Source: Spongilla lacustris
Lineage: Eukaryota > Porifera > Demospongiae > Spongillida > Spongillidae
NCBI GenBank assembly: GCA_949361645.1
Contig: OX442415.1
Span: forward strand, 4,256,148 to 4,320,147
Direction of reading: 5' to 3'
Length of the DNA: 64,000 nucleotides
Both the position numbers and the translations under genes were made by a program. The notes beneath the pieces were generated by a model. The model worked only from the letters and a program-made list of their open reading frames with translations, was not told the DNA's origin and made no database searches. Shown here piece by piece: positions 1-11,587 of this stretch (within the stretch, counting starts at the first letter, position 1; each line of letters starts with the position of its first letter).

Positions 1-516
1 TTTCTTCGTGGCGTTTCTATGTTTTGTCAAACGTAGTGAATTATTTGTGACGTCAGCGGGCAAAAGATCTATTGTAGGCCAAACTGCGTATGCAATGAGC
101 CAGGTAGGCAGATAATTGAGCCGGTATATATATATATATAGGTGTCTGACTGAAAAGTGTTGCAATATGCTTTCGTACAATTGCAAATAAACTATTTGCT
201 TTCTGAGATATCGAGTGCCTTGTTTCACAGCTGTTTCGAGCTGGACATTAGGTTGCTAATTAGAACACACGAACATTACGGTATTTTGGTGTTTGGGATC
301 CTAGAGAAGCTAATTATTTTGTGTCTTACGTTCAGAGGCGCTGTTTGCCACTACCAATTCAATATACAACAGCTAGCTATATATTCCACAACCAATTTCG
401 TACATAAAAAGAATGATACGCACAGTCAAAGTACGTTCTTCTTTGGCCCATAATTGCCGCGCATGTGACTACTGAAGGCACGCCTTTTATTGTCTTCATT
501 AAGTGCTTAGGCGGCT

Positions 517-792
517 GTCACGCACGATTTGGTCCGCGTCTAATTTCGGTCCGGCCGGACCACAAAAGGCTGCCTGAAATTGTCCGGCCGGACAATTTTA
601 GGTGCTCGATTTTGTCCCACGTGACATTTTTTGGTCCTACGTTAGTTCTTTCAGTCCTTTGGAAGGTGTTGAAAATGTCGTCAGAATCAGGGACAGACGA
701 AGAAGGTGACACTCTTGAACTGGCCTATAGTTACAAGGTCAAGGGAAAGTACCCTGAAGGATGCGATGCGAACAAGAAACGATCGATCAGAC
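517..792 (+). mobile_element. 5' end of a Ginger1-type transposon, cut off by a composite repeat
   Basis: It begins TGTCACGCACGATTTGGTCC, close to the terminus of the element at 49712 (TGTCACGGAAATTTCGGTCC). The terminus is followed by inverted GGTCCGGCCGGACC blocks at about 558-600. The first codons of a transposase follow, and homology stops at 793 where composite copy A begins. The other end was not found. The TGTCA start and GGTCC hairpins recur in at least four elements of this window. Confidence 0.6.
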
Positions 793-793
793 C
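675..793 (+). pseudogene. N-terminal fragment of a Ginger1-type transposase
   Basis: The reading frame from ATG 675 encodes an acidic start followed by KGKYPEGCDANKKRSIR. This parallels the N-terminus of the integrase-like gene at 49849, which has SKKYPECVSETKKRVIRR at the same place. In the intact relative this segment precedes the HHCC zinc finger and the DDE core. Only about 40 codons remain before the composite repeat at 793 interrupts the frame, so it cannot be functional. The assignment rests on the paralogous stretch and on the Ginger1-like terminus just upstream. Confidence 0.55.
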
Positions 794-1544
794 ATATGGA
801 GAAATCAACGGACACGAAAGTTGCGGTTTGTAAATTTTTGGATTTCATTCCGCGGTACGTTCCATAGAGAATGTATGGCGTTTTTACTAACTTGATTATT
901 ATTTACTTAACTAACGGACCTACAACTTTTGCCACCCTCTAATACTACTCTAAATGATGTTTAAATGTAGGCAATTTCAAATTTTATACCTTGTATCGTC
1001 CAAAATTCTGGGACCATTTCTGAAAATATGATATTTCATAGACTTGTACAGAAAATGGAAAAAAATCATGCTAATTAAGATATTCCATTAGTTATAACTA
1101 ATGAACAGAGGGGGGTTAGAACCTTTGCCACCCTCTGAAACAATTCTACAACTATCCAAATAATATAATATATGAAAAAAAGTGGATGTTGTCGTGAAGA
1201 ATTTGGGGACCATTTTTAAAAATAGTAAATCAGTTTTGGTGCAATAAGGCGCCATTTTTAAATGGCGTTTCTATGTGTTGCCATAGATATTTAGTAAAAT
1301 CAAGGATATTCCACATGCAGCATTTTGCAAAGCTGGAGTCGAGCAGAGGGCGTAGTGGGACAGGTGCCGCCCCGTGCCGGGGGTAACTACTAGTACATGC
1401 CATGGAATACTAAAAGCTTCGAGTCTGTGTTTTCTGCAAGACAGATCGATGTATTGAAATGATGTTAGGCTGCTTACCTCGACCGGCTGCTCAGACAAGA
1501 GATGTAGGCCTACACCAGAGATAGTATCTCTGGTACAAGCAACT

Positions 1545-2205
1545 GGTCGCAGCCTTAACGACACACGTAGTGCCTAAACCTCTAGTCATCGAACGTACGG
1601 TTCCACAAACGAGACAAAAGAAGGGAGAAAGTGTGATGTGTGGTATGCAGCAAGTTTGCAGAACTGTGCGTTTGGTGCGACGTTATCAGAGACGCTGAGA
1701 GACAGGGTGTTCTTTGGTATGAGGGACGAGGGGGTACAGAAGAGACTCCTCACAAAGGCAGACCTCACTTTTTGCCAAGGTGCTGGAGACAGCGGAAATA
1801 GCGGAAAGGGAGACTAAAGACGCGCAGAACAGTTGCAGAGTGTCACAAAACAGGAACAAGACTGAAGTACATCAAGTGGCAGCACCACCAAGAAGGGGGA
1901 GACCATCACGCCTAGGGGCTTGCAACAGGTGTGGAGGAGCGCATGATACTCAACAGTGCAGGTTCAGAAACAAAGTGGGGGCAAATTGAGAGGGCGTGTT
2001 GTGCAAAAAAAAGGGCAGAAGGAACAGGTGTTGGAAAGGGTGTACCCACTAGAGACCACTCTGTGAAGGAACTAAAGGGGGACGATAAAAGCAAAGAAGA
2101 ATGGGACAGACTGAAATGGGGATCACTACATGGCCTAGCAAAAGACAAGAGAAATGGAATGAAACAGAGGACGGACAATGGGTAAACCTATATGTATGTG
2201 GAGTT
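1545..2205 (+). pseudogene. Ty3/Gypsy-type gag remnant (copy A)
   Basis: Pieces in several frames match the gag-like region of copies B and C: a helical stretch (ETAEIAERETKDAQNS near 1783) and a zinc-knuckle region starting CNRCGGAHDTQQC near 1922. This copy has extra indels. The second knuckle, which reads CRKWGHIERAC in B and C, is lost in a deletion near 1975. No protease, reverse transcriptase or integrase follows. The pol part is replaced by satellite DNA, so this is a captured, non-coding relic. Confidence 0.6.
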
Positions 2206-2258
2206 CATCATGAATGAACAACTGCTATGTATCAATACAATTGGTTGTACCCCAAATT

Positions 2259-2702
2259 GTACAGGCCTGTACAATTTTATAGGCCTGTACCACTGTACAG
2301 GCCACTACCCCTCCCTGTACACGCCATTACCCTTGTACAGGCCTGCACCCCTGTACAAGCCTGTACCCTTGTATAGTCCTGTACCCCCAACCCCCCCCCC
2401 CCCACCCACCCCAGTACATGCAGGCCTGTACCCCTGTCCAGGCTTGTACCCCTGTACCCCTCCCTGCATGTACATGCCTTTACCCCTGTACAAGCCTGTA
2501 CCCACTGTACAGTCCTGTACACCCCCCCCCCCCCCCCCCCCCCCCCCGCCAGTACAGGCCTGTACCCCTGTCCAGGCTTGTATCCCTGTACCCCTCCTTG
2601 AACATGCCTGTATCCCTGAGCAGGCCTGTACCCCTCCGTGAACAGTGGTACAGGCCTATACCTCTCCCTGCACCCTTTCACAGGATTGTACTGCTGTACA
2701 TG
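2259..2702 (+). repeat. GTACAGGCCTGTACCCCTGT minisatellite, copy A
   Basis: Imperfect roughly 20-bp units built on the words GTACAGGCC and TGTACCCCTGTACA repeat through the interval, broken by two poly-C runs (about 2392-2404 and 2521-2547). The unit contains the palindrome AGGCCT. Long open frames on both strands here, rich in Tyr, Pro and Cys, are a consequence of the repeat and not genes. Confidence 0.85.
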
Positions 2703-4329
2703 TATAGTTCATGTCTCTACTCAAAGCATGGCTTTATAACCGGACCTCGTCTGTAGTTTTGGGTGGCCATCCCTCCTGAATAGGCTGAAACACCCTTGCT
2801 AACACCAGGTCCCTTAATTGTTGTTTTTTTTCCTAATTCTGCCACCTCAACCAGGAGGGTTAGTAGTTGGGAATGTCCCTCCTTCCTCCTCGTCCATTTG
2901 TGCTATCTGCATGTCGGCCACCACTGGGAGACGTGAAAGTGCATCAGCATTATATTTGTGTGCTGAGTGGTACTCTTGTACCTGATATCAAGACAGGGCT
3001 AGCCTACCGCATATACCAATGCAACCGTGCTGCTGTCACTGCTGGTAATCCCTTTTCAGGGTTGAGAATGGACAACAAGGGATAGTGGTCTGTCACCAGT
3101 GTGAAATGGGGAGGAACTGTGATGTCTGGAAACATTCAGTGATTAGAGATATATAGGATCACGTGTGTGTATGTGATACGTGTATGATTCAGTATAATGA
3201 ATGAATGGTTGTTGATGTTGTGAGCTATCCAAGTGCATCCTGAGGTATCGAGTGTCTGAGAAACAAACCAGCCTAGGACGCCATTGCATGTGGTTGAATC
3301 TTTTGAAACATGATCACATGTACATGTACAACAGTGCTTTGTTGTGACACCTGAAGTTAAATTAACACAACAGTAACGCTACATTACATCCATAGTGACA
3401 TCCATGCACATGCACTGTTCCTTCTGATTGTTCCTGCAGCTAGTGAGCGTTGTATGTGAAAAATCAATTTAAGCTGACACTTGAACTCCCTGAAATAAAA
3501 ACGCTAGTGATTACTAGAATACACCTGAACACACATATTGCATACTGTAGAAGAGAACAGGTTAACTTTTCTTCAACCCAATATAAGTGTCTTCTTAAAA
3601 CAACTCAGTTTACAACACTAGATAAACTATTCTTCCATTCTGGAAAGCATGGTATTATTCAGTTTTATTATTATTATTTTTTAAAATAAACCCAGCTAGC
3701 TTACCTTTTTCCTTTCACACACGATCCTTTCAGCCGGATAGTACTTCATTTGACATGCGCTATAAGATGAGAGCCGGGGCCAGCGGTGTGAATGGGGATA
3801 AGGGGAGGAAAGGAGAGAGGAGGAGCGAGAGTGATGGGAGGGAGGGGGAGGTAGAAAAATTGACGGGATGAGGAGGGAGGGAGATGGAAGGGGAGGTAAG
3901 GAAATTGAAGGGAGGAGGAAAAGAGAAAGTATTATTATTTTTTTTTTTTTGTATAGGTTGTGGTGGCAGTTTGTATATGCCAAAACATTGAGTGTCTGAC
4001 TGGCTAAATACAATTGAGGGATTCATGAAAGTTTGTGTTATGATGTTCTACTTCCATTGCTGCAGTATTATTGTAGGAAGTCTTCCCTTCATATGTACAG
4101 TTAAATGGCATGTTTGTGAACCCTGGATTAATTGACAGAACAGCAAGTGACATGCCACGTGTACACCAGGGGGTAGGTGCAGTAAATCCCTGGTGTTATA
4201 GGAAGTACATGCATGTAATGGTGTGCTTCTTGTACATGTAACATCTGTAGCAAATGCATGACTGGAAACCGTAAGTGATACTGGCAGATGTTGCCTATTC
4301 CTGCCTCCTCCTCCCCCACGTTCAGCTGA

Positions 4330-4362
<33 letters not shown>

Positions 4363-4403
4363 GCGTGTGTGTGTGCGTGTGTGCGTGTGCGTGTGCGTGT
4401 GCG

Positions 4404-4463
<60 letters not shown>
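4330..4463. repeat. (GT)n microsatellite
   Basis: About 130 bp of GT dinucleotides interrupted by GC steps. Equivalent tracts lie at 14440 and 38815 in the other composite copies, with different interruption patterns. Confidence 0.95.
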
Positions 4464-4464
<1 letters not shown>

Positions 4465-4888
4465 ATAAACACCTGCTGATCCTATCTTATTTCGATGTTT
4501 GTACAAAGTAACAAAGGCCCAATGTCATGAATTTTGTTGTGTGGCCAGACTGCTGATAAAAGGTCTAGGTCTGTACATACAGTGAATAATCTCATGCACA
4601 ATGCCATGCATCTTTGTGCAAATACAACCCCTAGGCCTGGTTTTGCTGGTTGTCCTAGGGAATAGCTGTGTCCTGGAAGTTCATAGTATGTTAACAGATG
4701 TGCAGCACTACTACTTGTGTCCATACGTGTATGGACATTTTTGGTGAGCCCCAGGGTTATTCTATTGCCTGTCTACTTGTTGCCAGCTAGGCTTGGAGTA
4801 CTACAGTTGAGAGCCTTACTGTTGACAGTAATGAGAGCAAGGTACTACATGTAATGCCATGCATACTAAGAATGAAAACCTTTAGGGA

Positions 4889-5363
4889 AAGCCAACAGTA
4901 TAGGGAGAAGGCCAACAGTATAGGGAGAAGGCCAACAGTATAGGGAGAAGGCCACTGTATAGGGAGAAGGCCAACAGTATAGGGAGAAGGCCAACAGTAT
5001 AGGGAGAAGGCCAACAGTATAGGGAGAAGGCCAACAGTATAGGGAGAAGGCCAACAGTATAGGGAGAAGGCCAACAGTATAGGGAGAAGGCCAACAGTAT
5101 AGGGAGAAGGCCAACAGTATAAGCGCAGCTTATTATAAAGAGATGGCCACCGAAGGCCAACAGTATAGGGAGAAGGCCAACAGTATAGCCTATAGGGAGA
5201 AGGCTAACAGTATAGGGAGAAGGCCAACAGTATAGGGAGAAAGCCACCAGTCTAACACTACAGGAAGAAGACCAACAGTATAAGGAGACGGGCAATTAAC
5301 GGTCCGGGAGAAGGCCAACAGTACAGGGAGAATTCCATACAGTACTAGTATAGGGAGAAGGCC
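4889..5363. repeat. 20-bp minisatellite GGCCAACAGTATAGGGAGAA, copy A
   Basis: About twenty near-identical 20-bp units, with an interruption at 5121-5155 (AAGCGCAGCTTATTATAAAG). Because 20 is not a multiple of 3, all frames stay open on the minus strand and give spurious proteins with repeating LLPILLAFSLYCWPSPYTVG. Confidence 0.95.
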
Positions 5364-5987
5364 ATATCTCCTCCCCCTTCACTGCATCGAATATGTGCCT
5401 GTTCTGCACATACTAAATTCACACAGTATACTCACCAAAACACCTGAATCTCAGAAGTTGAAATCATGCTGATTGCAGGGCACACGGCTGTTTCATTGCA
5501 TTGAAATTTGGACAACAGGTCCGCGCCCACTATGAATTTTAAGTACCTAGCAACATGGCTCATTACTTCCATAGCAACGACAGTAGGTGGAAAGAGGTTT
5601 ATGTACGAGAAGATGTCGTGGGTTTTTTTACCCAAAGGGCAACCTACACGTGCAGTAAGGACTTTGCTACTCGACAACACTAGTTTCTAGCAATGATACC
5701 TTGGCGAACACGTGCCACACTGCCAAATAGACACTGGGTCTAAACGGGTATGGTCAACAGTGCTTATGTTTTCTAAGAATTGCTCTTATATTTTTGGACA
5801 AGAAACGCCTCGAACGTAGTAAAGGGTTTGATCTTGTGTTTTCAGTCGTCTATACATGACTACGCTACTTCGTTTGTCCAATTTCGTCGATTGAATACGG
5901 CGCCATTTTGAGGTGTCTATTAATAAAATGATTATGTACGTACGCGAGGTGGATACGATAACGATGACGTTGAATAGTGCTAGAGAG

Positions 5988-8900
5988 TTATGTACTCTTC
6001 TTTCTTCTTTTTTCAGGTGTTGGTACTGCAGCTGACATGTGTGGCGAAATGCTAAGGTAATGGTCTTGCATAATGCTTTTAAGCCCAGCAATAGGATTTC
6101 TGATTCCAGAGTAGGTACGCTTTAACGAATTGAATTTTGCGTGTATAGATTCAGCGCCTTGTTCCCCCATTAGGCCACAGCCAGCTAGGTGTGTTGATAC
6201 CCATTCCAACATGTGGTCCTCGAGGATATGCATCTTGAGTGTCCTGCCTATTCCAGTGAAATATTTGTCAAAGAGACGGCACACACCAAGTGAATTTAAA
6301 CAGGATTGAAGGCTCTTGATACAAGGTCCATCATCTAGATTAAAGGACTTATCAATGGTTTCTTGTAAACCTTTGATTCTGGCTTCCTAAGGGGTAGGAA
6401 CTCAGAATTGAATGGTAAATCAATAGTGCCTAAAATAGTGTATATACCTGTCTTTTAACCTCCTCATGACATTTCGCAGAAAGTTCCAGGAGTCCTGCAG
6501 TGATCGGCGTGCTGCTGCCAGCAACTAGTGCACTGTATGTTGCTAGCTGTTGCAACGTGGCCTCCTCTTGGTGCAGCTGCTCCAGTTCAATGTTAGCGTT
6601 ACTTATCTCTCTCAGTGCCCCAGAGTACACATCATATTGAGATTTGCTGATTGGAGAGGATTGCCAGTACATCGCAAGCATCAGATCAAGTGTATGGCAG
6701 GATTCTTCTAAAAGGGAAAAGAGTTTCTGAAAGATCCCTTGTGTTATATGCAGACCAGGTAAGCAAACCTACATGTATACATATATGTAAATTCATAATC
6801 GGATTTTATATTACAATTATACATTTACCTGAGACAAAGGAATGTTAAAAAAGGGATCTTGTATGCAGTTATTGTATTCCTTTGCACGCTTAATATCCCC
6901 TCCATCATCCATAAAGTTTTGGTGGTCAAGCAGAATTGTGTCTAGAGTGCGAGGAGTGCATGGACCTTTTCGTGTAGAGGGGTTTCGTAGCTCATCAAGA
7001 GTAATATGACATAATAAACATGGCTGTTTCCCTGCATTTAAGAAATGTCAAGCTGCTCAGTGATTGTGAATGGTTAAGCACTGAATGTATACCTGATGCA
7101 CCTGATAGTCCATATATTTGACTGAGAAACTCAAGGTCACCGCTGAGAAACACTTTCAGGGAGTACATCCTTTGTTTACAGTATCATATAGACATAAACT
7201 ATATCATGCTTGTTCAAAACTTCTGGGCCAATTGCAACTTACTTCCATTTCATGACGCACATTTGAGTCACCTCTGTTCTAAACCGGTCAAGTGCCACAT
7301 GTAGGTTTGTCACTGTGTCATCTGCCTCGAAGCAGGAAAACACACACGTATTATGAACAGAGTTGAGTGATTGAGTGTTCACAATTTGAAAGTTCATCTT
7401 GAACATGCCACCCCCTTTGTCACCACCAAGCTTAATCCACACTTCATCTTTTGGTATGATTCCATCATGCCACACAAGTGTATCCTCCCTGAAAGGAAGT
7501 CACGCAATTGCACAACTCACATTTTATTTGTCACGTGTACTGACCTTTCATTCTGTTCCAGAAGTTGCTTGATCTTCTGGATTAGGCTGGGCGTGTAGCC
7601 ATATGCTGCACCACGTAGTTCTTCGCCCCCATCAGGCAATTTGAAAGAGAAGGGGGCCAACTCCACCATGAGGTTGTCACCTATAAACTCATGCGCAAGA
7701 GCACGCTGCTTTCCTTCGCTGCCAATGTACACTCCAGCCATCTGTATAAATGCATAAATTTTTCATACACATACATGAAGGATCCTATGTACCCCAATGT
7801 ACCCAATGTACCTACGGATGATTCTCAGTCTGTACCATGGGATGGCTAGCATGGATTTTATTGCAAGCCCTTGCATTTGTAGCATTTCAATTTGGACCCC
7901 AGCACTGTGAAGTAATTCCTGTTTCTTTTCCACACTCAGTACCCTGATCTCATCCCCAAGTATGAGTTCAGAAACCTTGGAATTGACCCCTATGATGCTT
8001 CGTATGTTTTGGACCTCATGAATACGTCTTTTGCGGGTACATTGGCTGAGCTGATCAGGGGGTGATTTAGGAGATGTAATGCGAGCCAGTTTCAGAGGCT
8101 GTGAGTAGGGGTAAGTATATAAATCATTCATACCATTTATCAATTTTATTTACTTACAGTTCCACCAGTATTTATCTGAATGATGTTCTCCTTGGAAGCA
8201 TCAAGCATCTTGTGCACTACCTTGCTGACAAGTTGCATCTCTTGTCTGGTTACAGATTCAGTACAACGATGTGAGTCATACTCGATGGCTTTGATGCTTC
8301 TATCACATGACCTACAGCACACCATAACATCATACAGGAGCAGCTGAATGATTCGTGCAGCTGGTTTGAGATTATTGCTGGTCAGTGGTGTTGTGGAGTG
8401 ACAGCAAGGGCAGTACGTAGCATTCAAATGGATCCACTCAATTAGGCATGTGGCACATACAAGCCTGTCACATGGGAGTTGAATTGGTTGTCTTAGCACA
8501 TCAAGACAAATAGGACATATCAACTCATCCATAGCAGATAGCACCTGTGTTGTAGCCAATAGTGGTTGGTTTGGATTTTTAATGACTTTTTGTGGTGCTA
8601 TTGCCTTTATGTGCTGTACAGTGTCAGCTGGAGTACTGCCACATGCTTCTGGTTTCCACCACCGAGTCATGTAAAATGGCATATTCCTGTTACAACCCTA
8701 TGGTGAAAGAAGAATGAATTGTGAATGTTTTTTTTTTTTTTTTTTTTTTTTTGCACACTACCTTGCAGGTGCTGACAGTATGGTTACTCCAGTCATATGG
8801 CTCCAGCGGACATGTGTATGGTGTTTGGCTTTGTGATGCAACTGTTGCACGTTTCATCATCACGTAGCACTTGTTGCAGAACTTAGGGAGGTGGATCTCA

Positions 8901-9055
8901 GGACTGTCATTTTGTGTGTCTATGTGAAAGGCCGACAGTAGCTCTTCATGAAACTCCGCACACATGAACATGTAAGAGGGGCGCTTTTTTGCCATTGTTG
9001 CTTGTTTACGGCGTTTAATTAGATGGTTTGCAACCACATAACCGGCACAAATCAT
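5988..9055 (-). CDS. RAG1-like protein (DDE recombinase/transposase with N-terminal RING), 9 exons, intact
   Basis: Exons by eye: 9055-8762, 8697-8158, 8098-7793, 7741-7545, 7488-7243, 7169-7093, 7031-6829, 6768-6448, 6386-5988. All introns are GT..AG and 51-73 bp; the exons total 2583 nt, giving 860 codons plus TAA. Seen: an N-terminal zinc region (C60-x2-C63, H92, C97-x2-C100) like the segment before the RAG1 RING; a RING at 159-197 (CPIC...CPCC) in which the usual His is Arg; a second zinc cluster at 225-243; and INTGGT-PLK at 273-281, where RAG1 has INKGGRPR. The core shows D469 (KLGGDKGGG), D539 (SGDLEFL) 19 residues before C558, C558-x2-C561, H781-x4-H786 and E807 (GEQGAESIH). These match RAG1 D600, D708, C727/C730, H937/H942 and E962 in order, with near-identical local spacing. 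Inferred role: a RAG-family transposase or a domesticated derivative. Start choice: M1 and M21 are both possible. No RAG2-like gene or terminal repeats are visible nearby. Confidence 0.87.
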
Positions 9056-9887
9056 CCAATTGACACTTGTGCTGTTCCATTGCGGCTCTCGTGACGTGAA
9101 AATTATTCATGGTTTTGTAAGACATTTTACAACTAGTTTGCAGGTGCGTAGTACGAAGCTGAATTCATTAAATGAATTACCGATTCTTTCTCTTTCTTCA
9201 GTGCGTTTCACAGCCGATTTAATAAGAGCACTTTTTTACCGTATGAAAGTGAACACGTGGTAGTTTTAGTTTTGTTTAGAAGCGCCCGTATGCGTGGCCA
9301 TAAGTGCATTGCTTAAGGCCACTTTGAATTGCAATGTTGGTTCCCGTCCCCGCCCGCATGATATTTTTAAAAATGCTAATTCTTCCATTATTCTATTGAT
9401 TCAAATAGAAAAGAAATTTTTTCCATTTTTTAAAAATGTTGTTTGAAAGTGAAAGTCGCGTGTAATGGAAGAAACCCTTGTGAATAGCTCCGTCTTTGAC
9501 TTAAGCTGTGGAAGAACAATAATATCTTGAAAGTATATTGTATAGAAGATGAAAAACTAACCCTTCAAGGATTGTATGATGTGCAAGTCTAGTGTAACAA
9601 TGTATATGTTGCGCCTGCGCACGAAATGCCCGCGTAATTATATTCATAAGGAACAGCTGTATGAGTTGCTTAGCTACGGAGTACGGCAATGTTGTAAGTG
9701 CATTTGTTGTGAAGGTACTATTAAAGTTGCCCGTTGACCCACGTAACATAAGTAGTAGTAAAGCAGCATGTGTCCAACCATTTCCTTGACGATTGCAAAA
9801 TAGGGACATCACCAGAAGAGCTGTCCTCTGTGGATGGTTTCCGTAAGTCTGTTATAATGTCTAATGTCCTGGACTGCTCCGAGGGGC
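9056..9887. other. Upstream region of the RAG1-like gene, no gene called
   Basis: About 830 bp 5' of the RAG1-like start. No clear TATA box, kelch-repeat coding or long conserved frame was seen. The stretch at 9313-9358 (AAGGCCACTTTGAATTGCAA and following) recurs inverted near 18050-18100, so part of it is repetitive. A 103-codon open frame on the minus strand at 9501-9812 has no recognisable features. Confidence 0.5.
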
Positions 9888-10285
9888 ACGTATGTACATT
9901 GCGAGGTACGCAAAACAAACTTCAAAGCGTTCCGCCGTTTTAGCATTCTAGTGCAGTTCGACTGTTTTTCCACGTTGCATAAGTCGTTATCGGTTTGGGC
10001 CGAAGCATTGAAGGCCTAATACCTTTCGCTGCTCTTACAGCAACTCGCCACAGCGAAGGTACACTGACACTGTAGGGCGATTCGTGATTAGTGTACCGGA
10101 AGTTTCGCGTACTTCCGCTGTCACTAGTTGCTTAAGAGGTATTAGGCCTTCAAAGCTTCGACCCAAAGAGATAAGGACTTAGACAACTTAGCAGAACATG
10201 CAGTCGAACTTTACTGGAATGCTCAGTGAAGCAGCAGAACGCAATAAACTTTGTTCTGCGTACCCCGCGGTGTACAAACATACAA
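9888..10285. mobile_element. Foldback/MITE-like inverted repeat
   Basis: Two arms of about 190 bp face each other around roughly 10080. For example, AAGGCCTAATACCT (10011) pairs with AGGTATTAGGCCTT (10137), and GGTACGCAAAACAAA (9904) pairs with TTTGTTCTGCGTACC. The arms are only partly identical (roughly three quarters by eye), so it is an old copy. No coding capacity and no certain target duplication. Confidence 0.65.
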
Positions 10286-11587
10286 TGCTAGTCTACTACG
10301 GCTACACATATATATTGCAACTACATGGTTTATCCACTACTTAACTTATTCTCTATATAGGCATGAGAGTGAAACGTCTTATTGCAACACTTGGCCCTTT
10401 TGTCCGATTATTCAGCTAATTATGTGGACACTGATCTGTGTTAATTGTTCAGCAGACCTTCAAGTCCATTAGCAATGTTAAAGAATGAACATTTTCCTCA
10501 GTGTGATGACTGCAGTTCGAAGCCAAAGATTCCCCGCAGAAGTACTAAGAAGAAGTGATTGTTAGTATTGAGAACGTATATTTCAGTCCTGCGAATATTA
10601 ATTGTAGGTCCGGCAGACTATACATATTGACATTCATTACCGTCCCACTCCATGCACGTAAAAACACGAGGCGTCTCGCATTTATGCTTGTCATATGGAG
10701 AAATCAACGGACACGAAAGTTGCGGTTTGTAAATTTTTGGATTTCATTCCGCGGTACGTTCCATAGAGAATGTATGGCGTTTTTACTAACTTGATTATTA
10801 TTTACTTAACTAACAGACCTGCAACTTTTGCCACCCTCTAATACTACTCTAAATGATGTTTAAATGTAGGCAATTTCAAATTTTATACCTTGTATCGTCC
10901 AAAATTCTGGGACCATTTCTGAAAATATGATATTCCATAGACTTGTACAGAAAATGGAAAAAAAATCATGCTAATTAAGATATTCCATTAGTTATAACTA
11001 ATGAACAGAGGGGGGTTAGAACTTTTGCCACCCTCTGAAACAATTCTACAACTATCCAAATAATATAATATATGGAAAAAAGTGGATGTTGTCGTGAAGA
11101 ATTTGGGGACCATTTTTAAAAATAGTAAATCAGTTTTGGTGCAATAAGGCGCCATTTTTAAATGGCGTTTCTATGTGTTGCCATAGATATTTAGTAAAAT
11201 CAAGGATATTCCATTGTTAATAAAATGAGACTAGGATCTAGGACATGCCAGCATTTTGCAAAGCTGGAGTCGAGCAGAGGGCGTGGTGGGCCAGGTGCCG
11301 CCCCGTGCCGGGGGTAACTACTAGTACATGCCATGGAATACTAAAAGCTTCGAGTCTGTGTTTTCTGCAAGACAGATCGATGTATTGAAATGATGTTAGG
11401 CTGCTTACCTCGACCGGCTGCTCAGACAAGAGATGTAGGCCTACACGTAGCTGTAGCTGGATCTGAGCTATCCGAGTGCATCCTGAGGTCTACAGGGCGA
11501 CGAGGGTGCATGGGATAGCTAAGAAGGATGGCAGGGGAGTGTGACGCGTCAACGGAAGACTGGTTGAGTTAATACGTCGAGCGGTTA

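Larger units (their letters stand above)
793..5469 (+). mobile_element. Composite repeat family, copy A (3'-truncated)
   Basis: It starts with CATATGGAGAAATCAACGG, exactly as copies B (10692) and C (34916), and follows them in order: an AT-rich leader, a gag-like remnant, the GTACAGGCC minisatellite, a (GT)n tract and the 20-bp GGCCAACAGTATAGGGAGAA array. Homology ends at about 5469 (AAATCATGC), so the terminal module of B and C is missing. The roughly 1.4 kb before the long array in B and C, holding the second (GT)n tract, is also absent. It sits directly downstream of the RAG1-like gene. Confidence 0.85.

Noticed and set aside
2192..2756. Tyr/Pro/Cys-rich open frames on both strands over the GTACAGGCC arrays (also 12397-12897 and 36593-37267)
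   Set aside because: Produced by the minisatellite and poly-C runs; frames are present on both strands at once and length varies with array size.
4048..4511. Poly-(Thr-His) and poly-(Val-Cys) frames over (GT)n/(CA)n tracts here and at 14157, 16190, 38534, 40592 and 60420
   Set aside because: Dinucleotide repeats translate to alternating residues in any frame; not genes.
4787..5295. Long minus-strand proteins with repeating LLPILLAFSLYCWPSPYTVG (also at 16600-17417 and 40942-41739)
   Set aside because: They follow from the 20-bp minisatellite, which keeps several frames open; there is no start context, splice pattern or non-repetitive domain.
5528..5534. CACTATG as a left terminus of a RAG-type transposon around the RAG1-like gene
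   Set aside because: Seven bases occur by chance; no opposing CATAGTG with a 5-bp duplication was found on the other side.
9501..9812. A 103-codon minus-strand frame upstream of the RAG1-like gene as a RAG2-like candidate
   Set aside because: No kelch motif, PHD finger or similarity; its composition is unremarkable.
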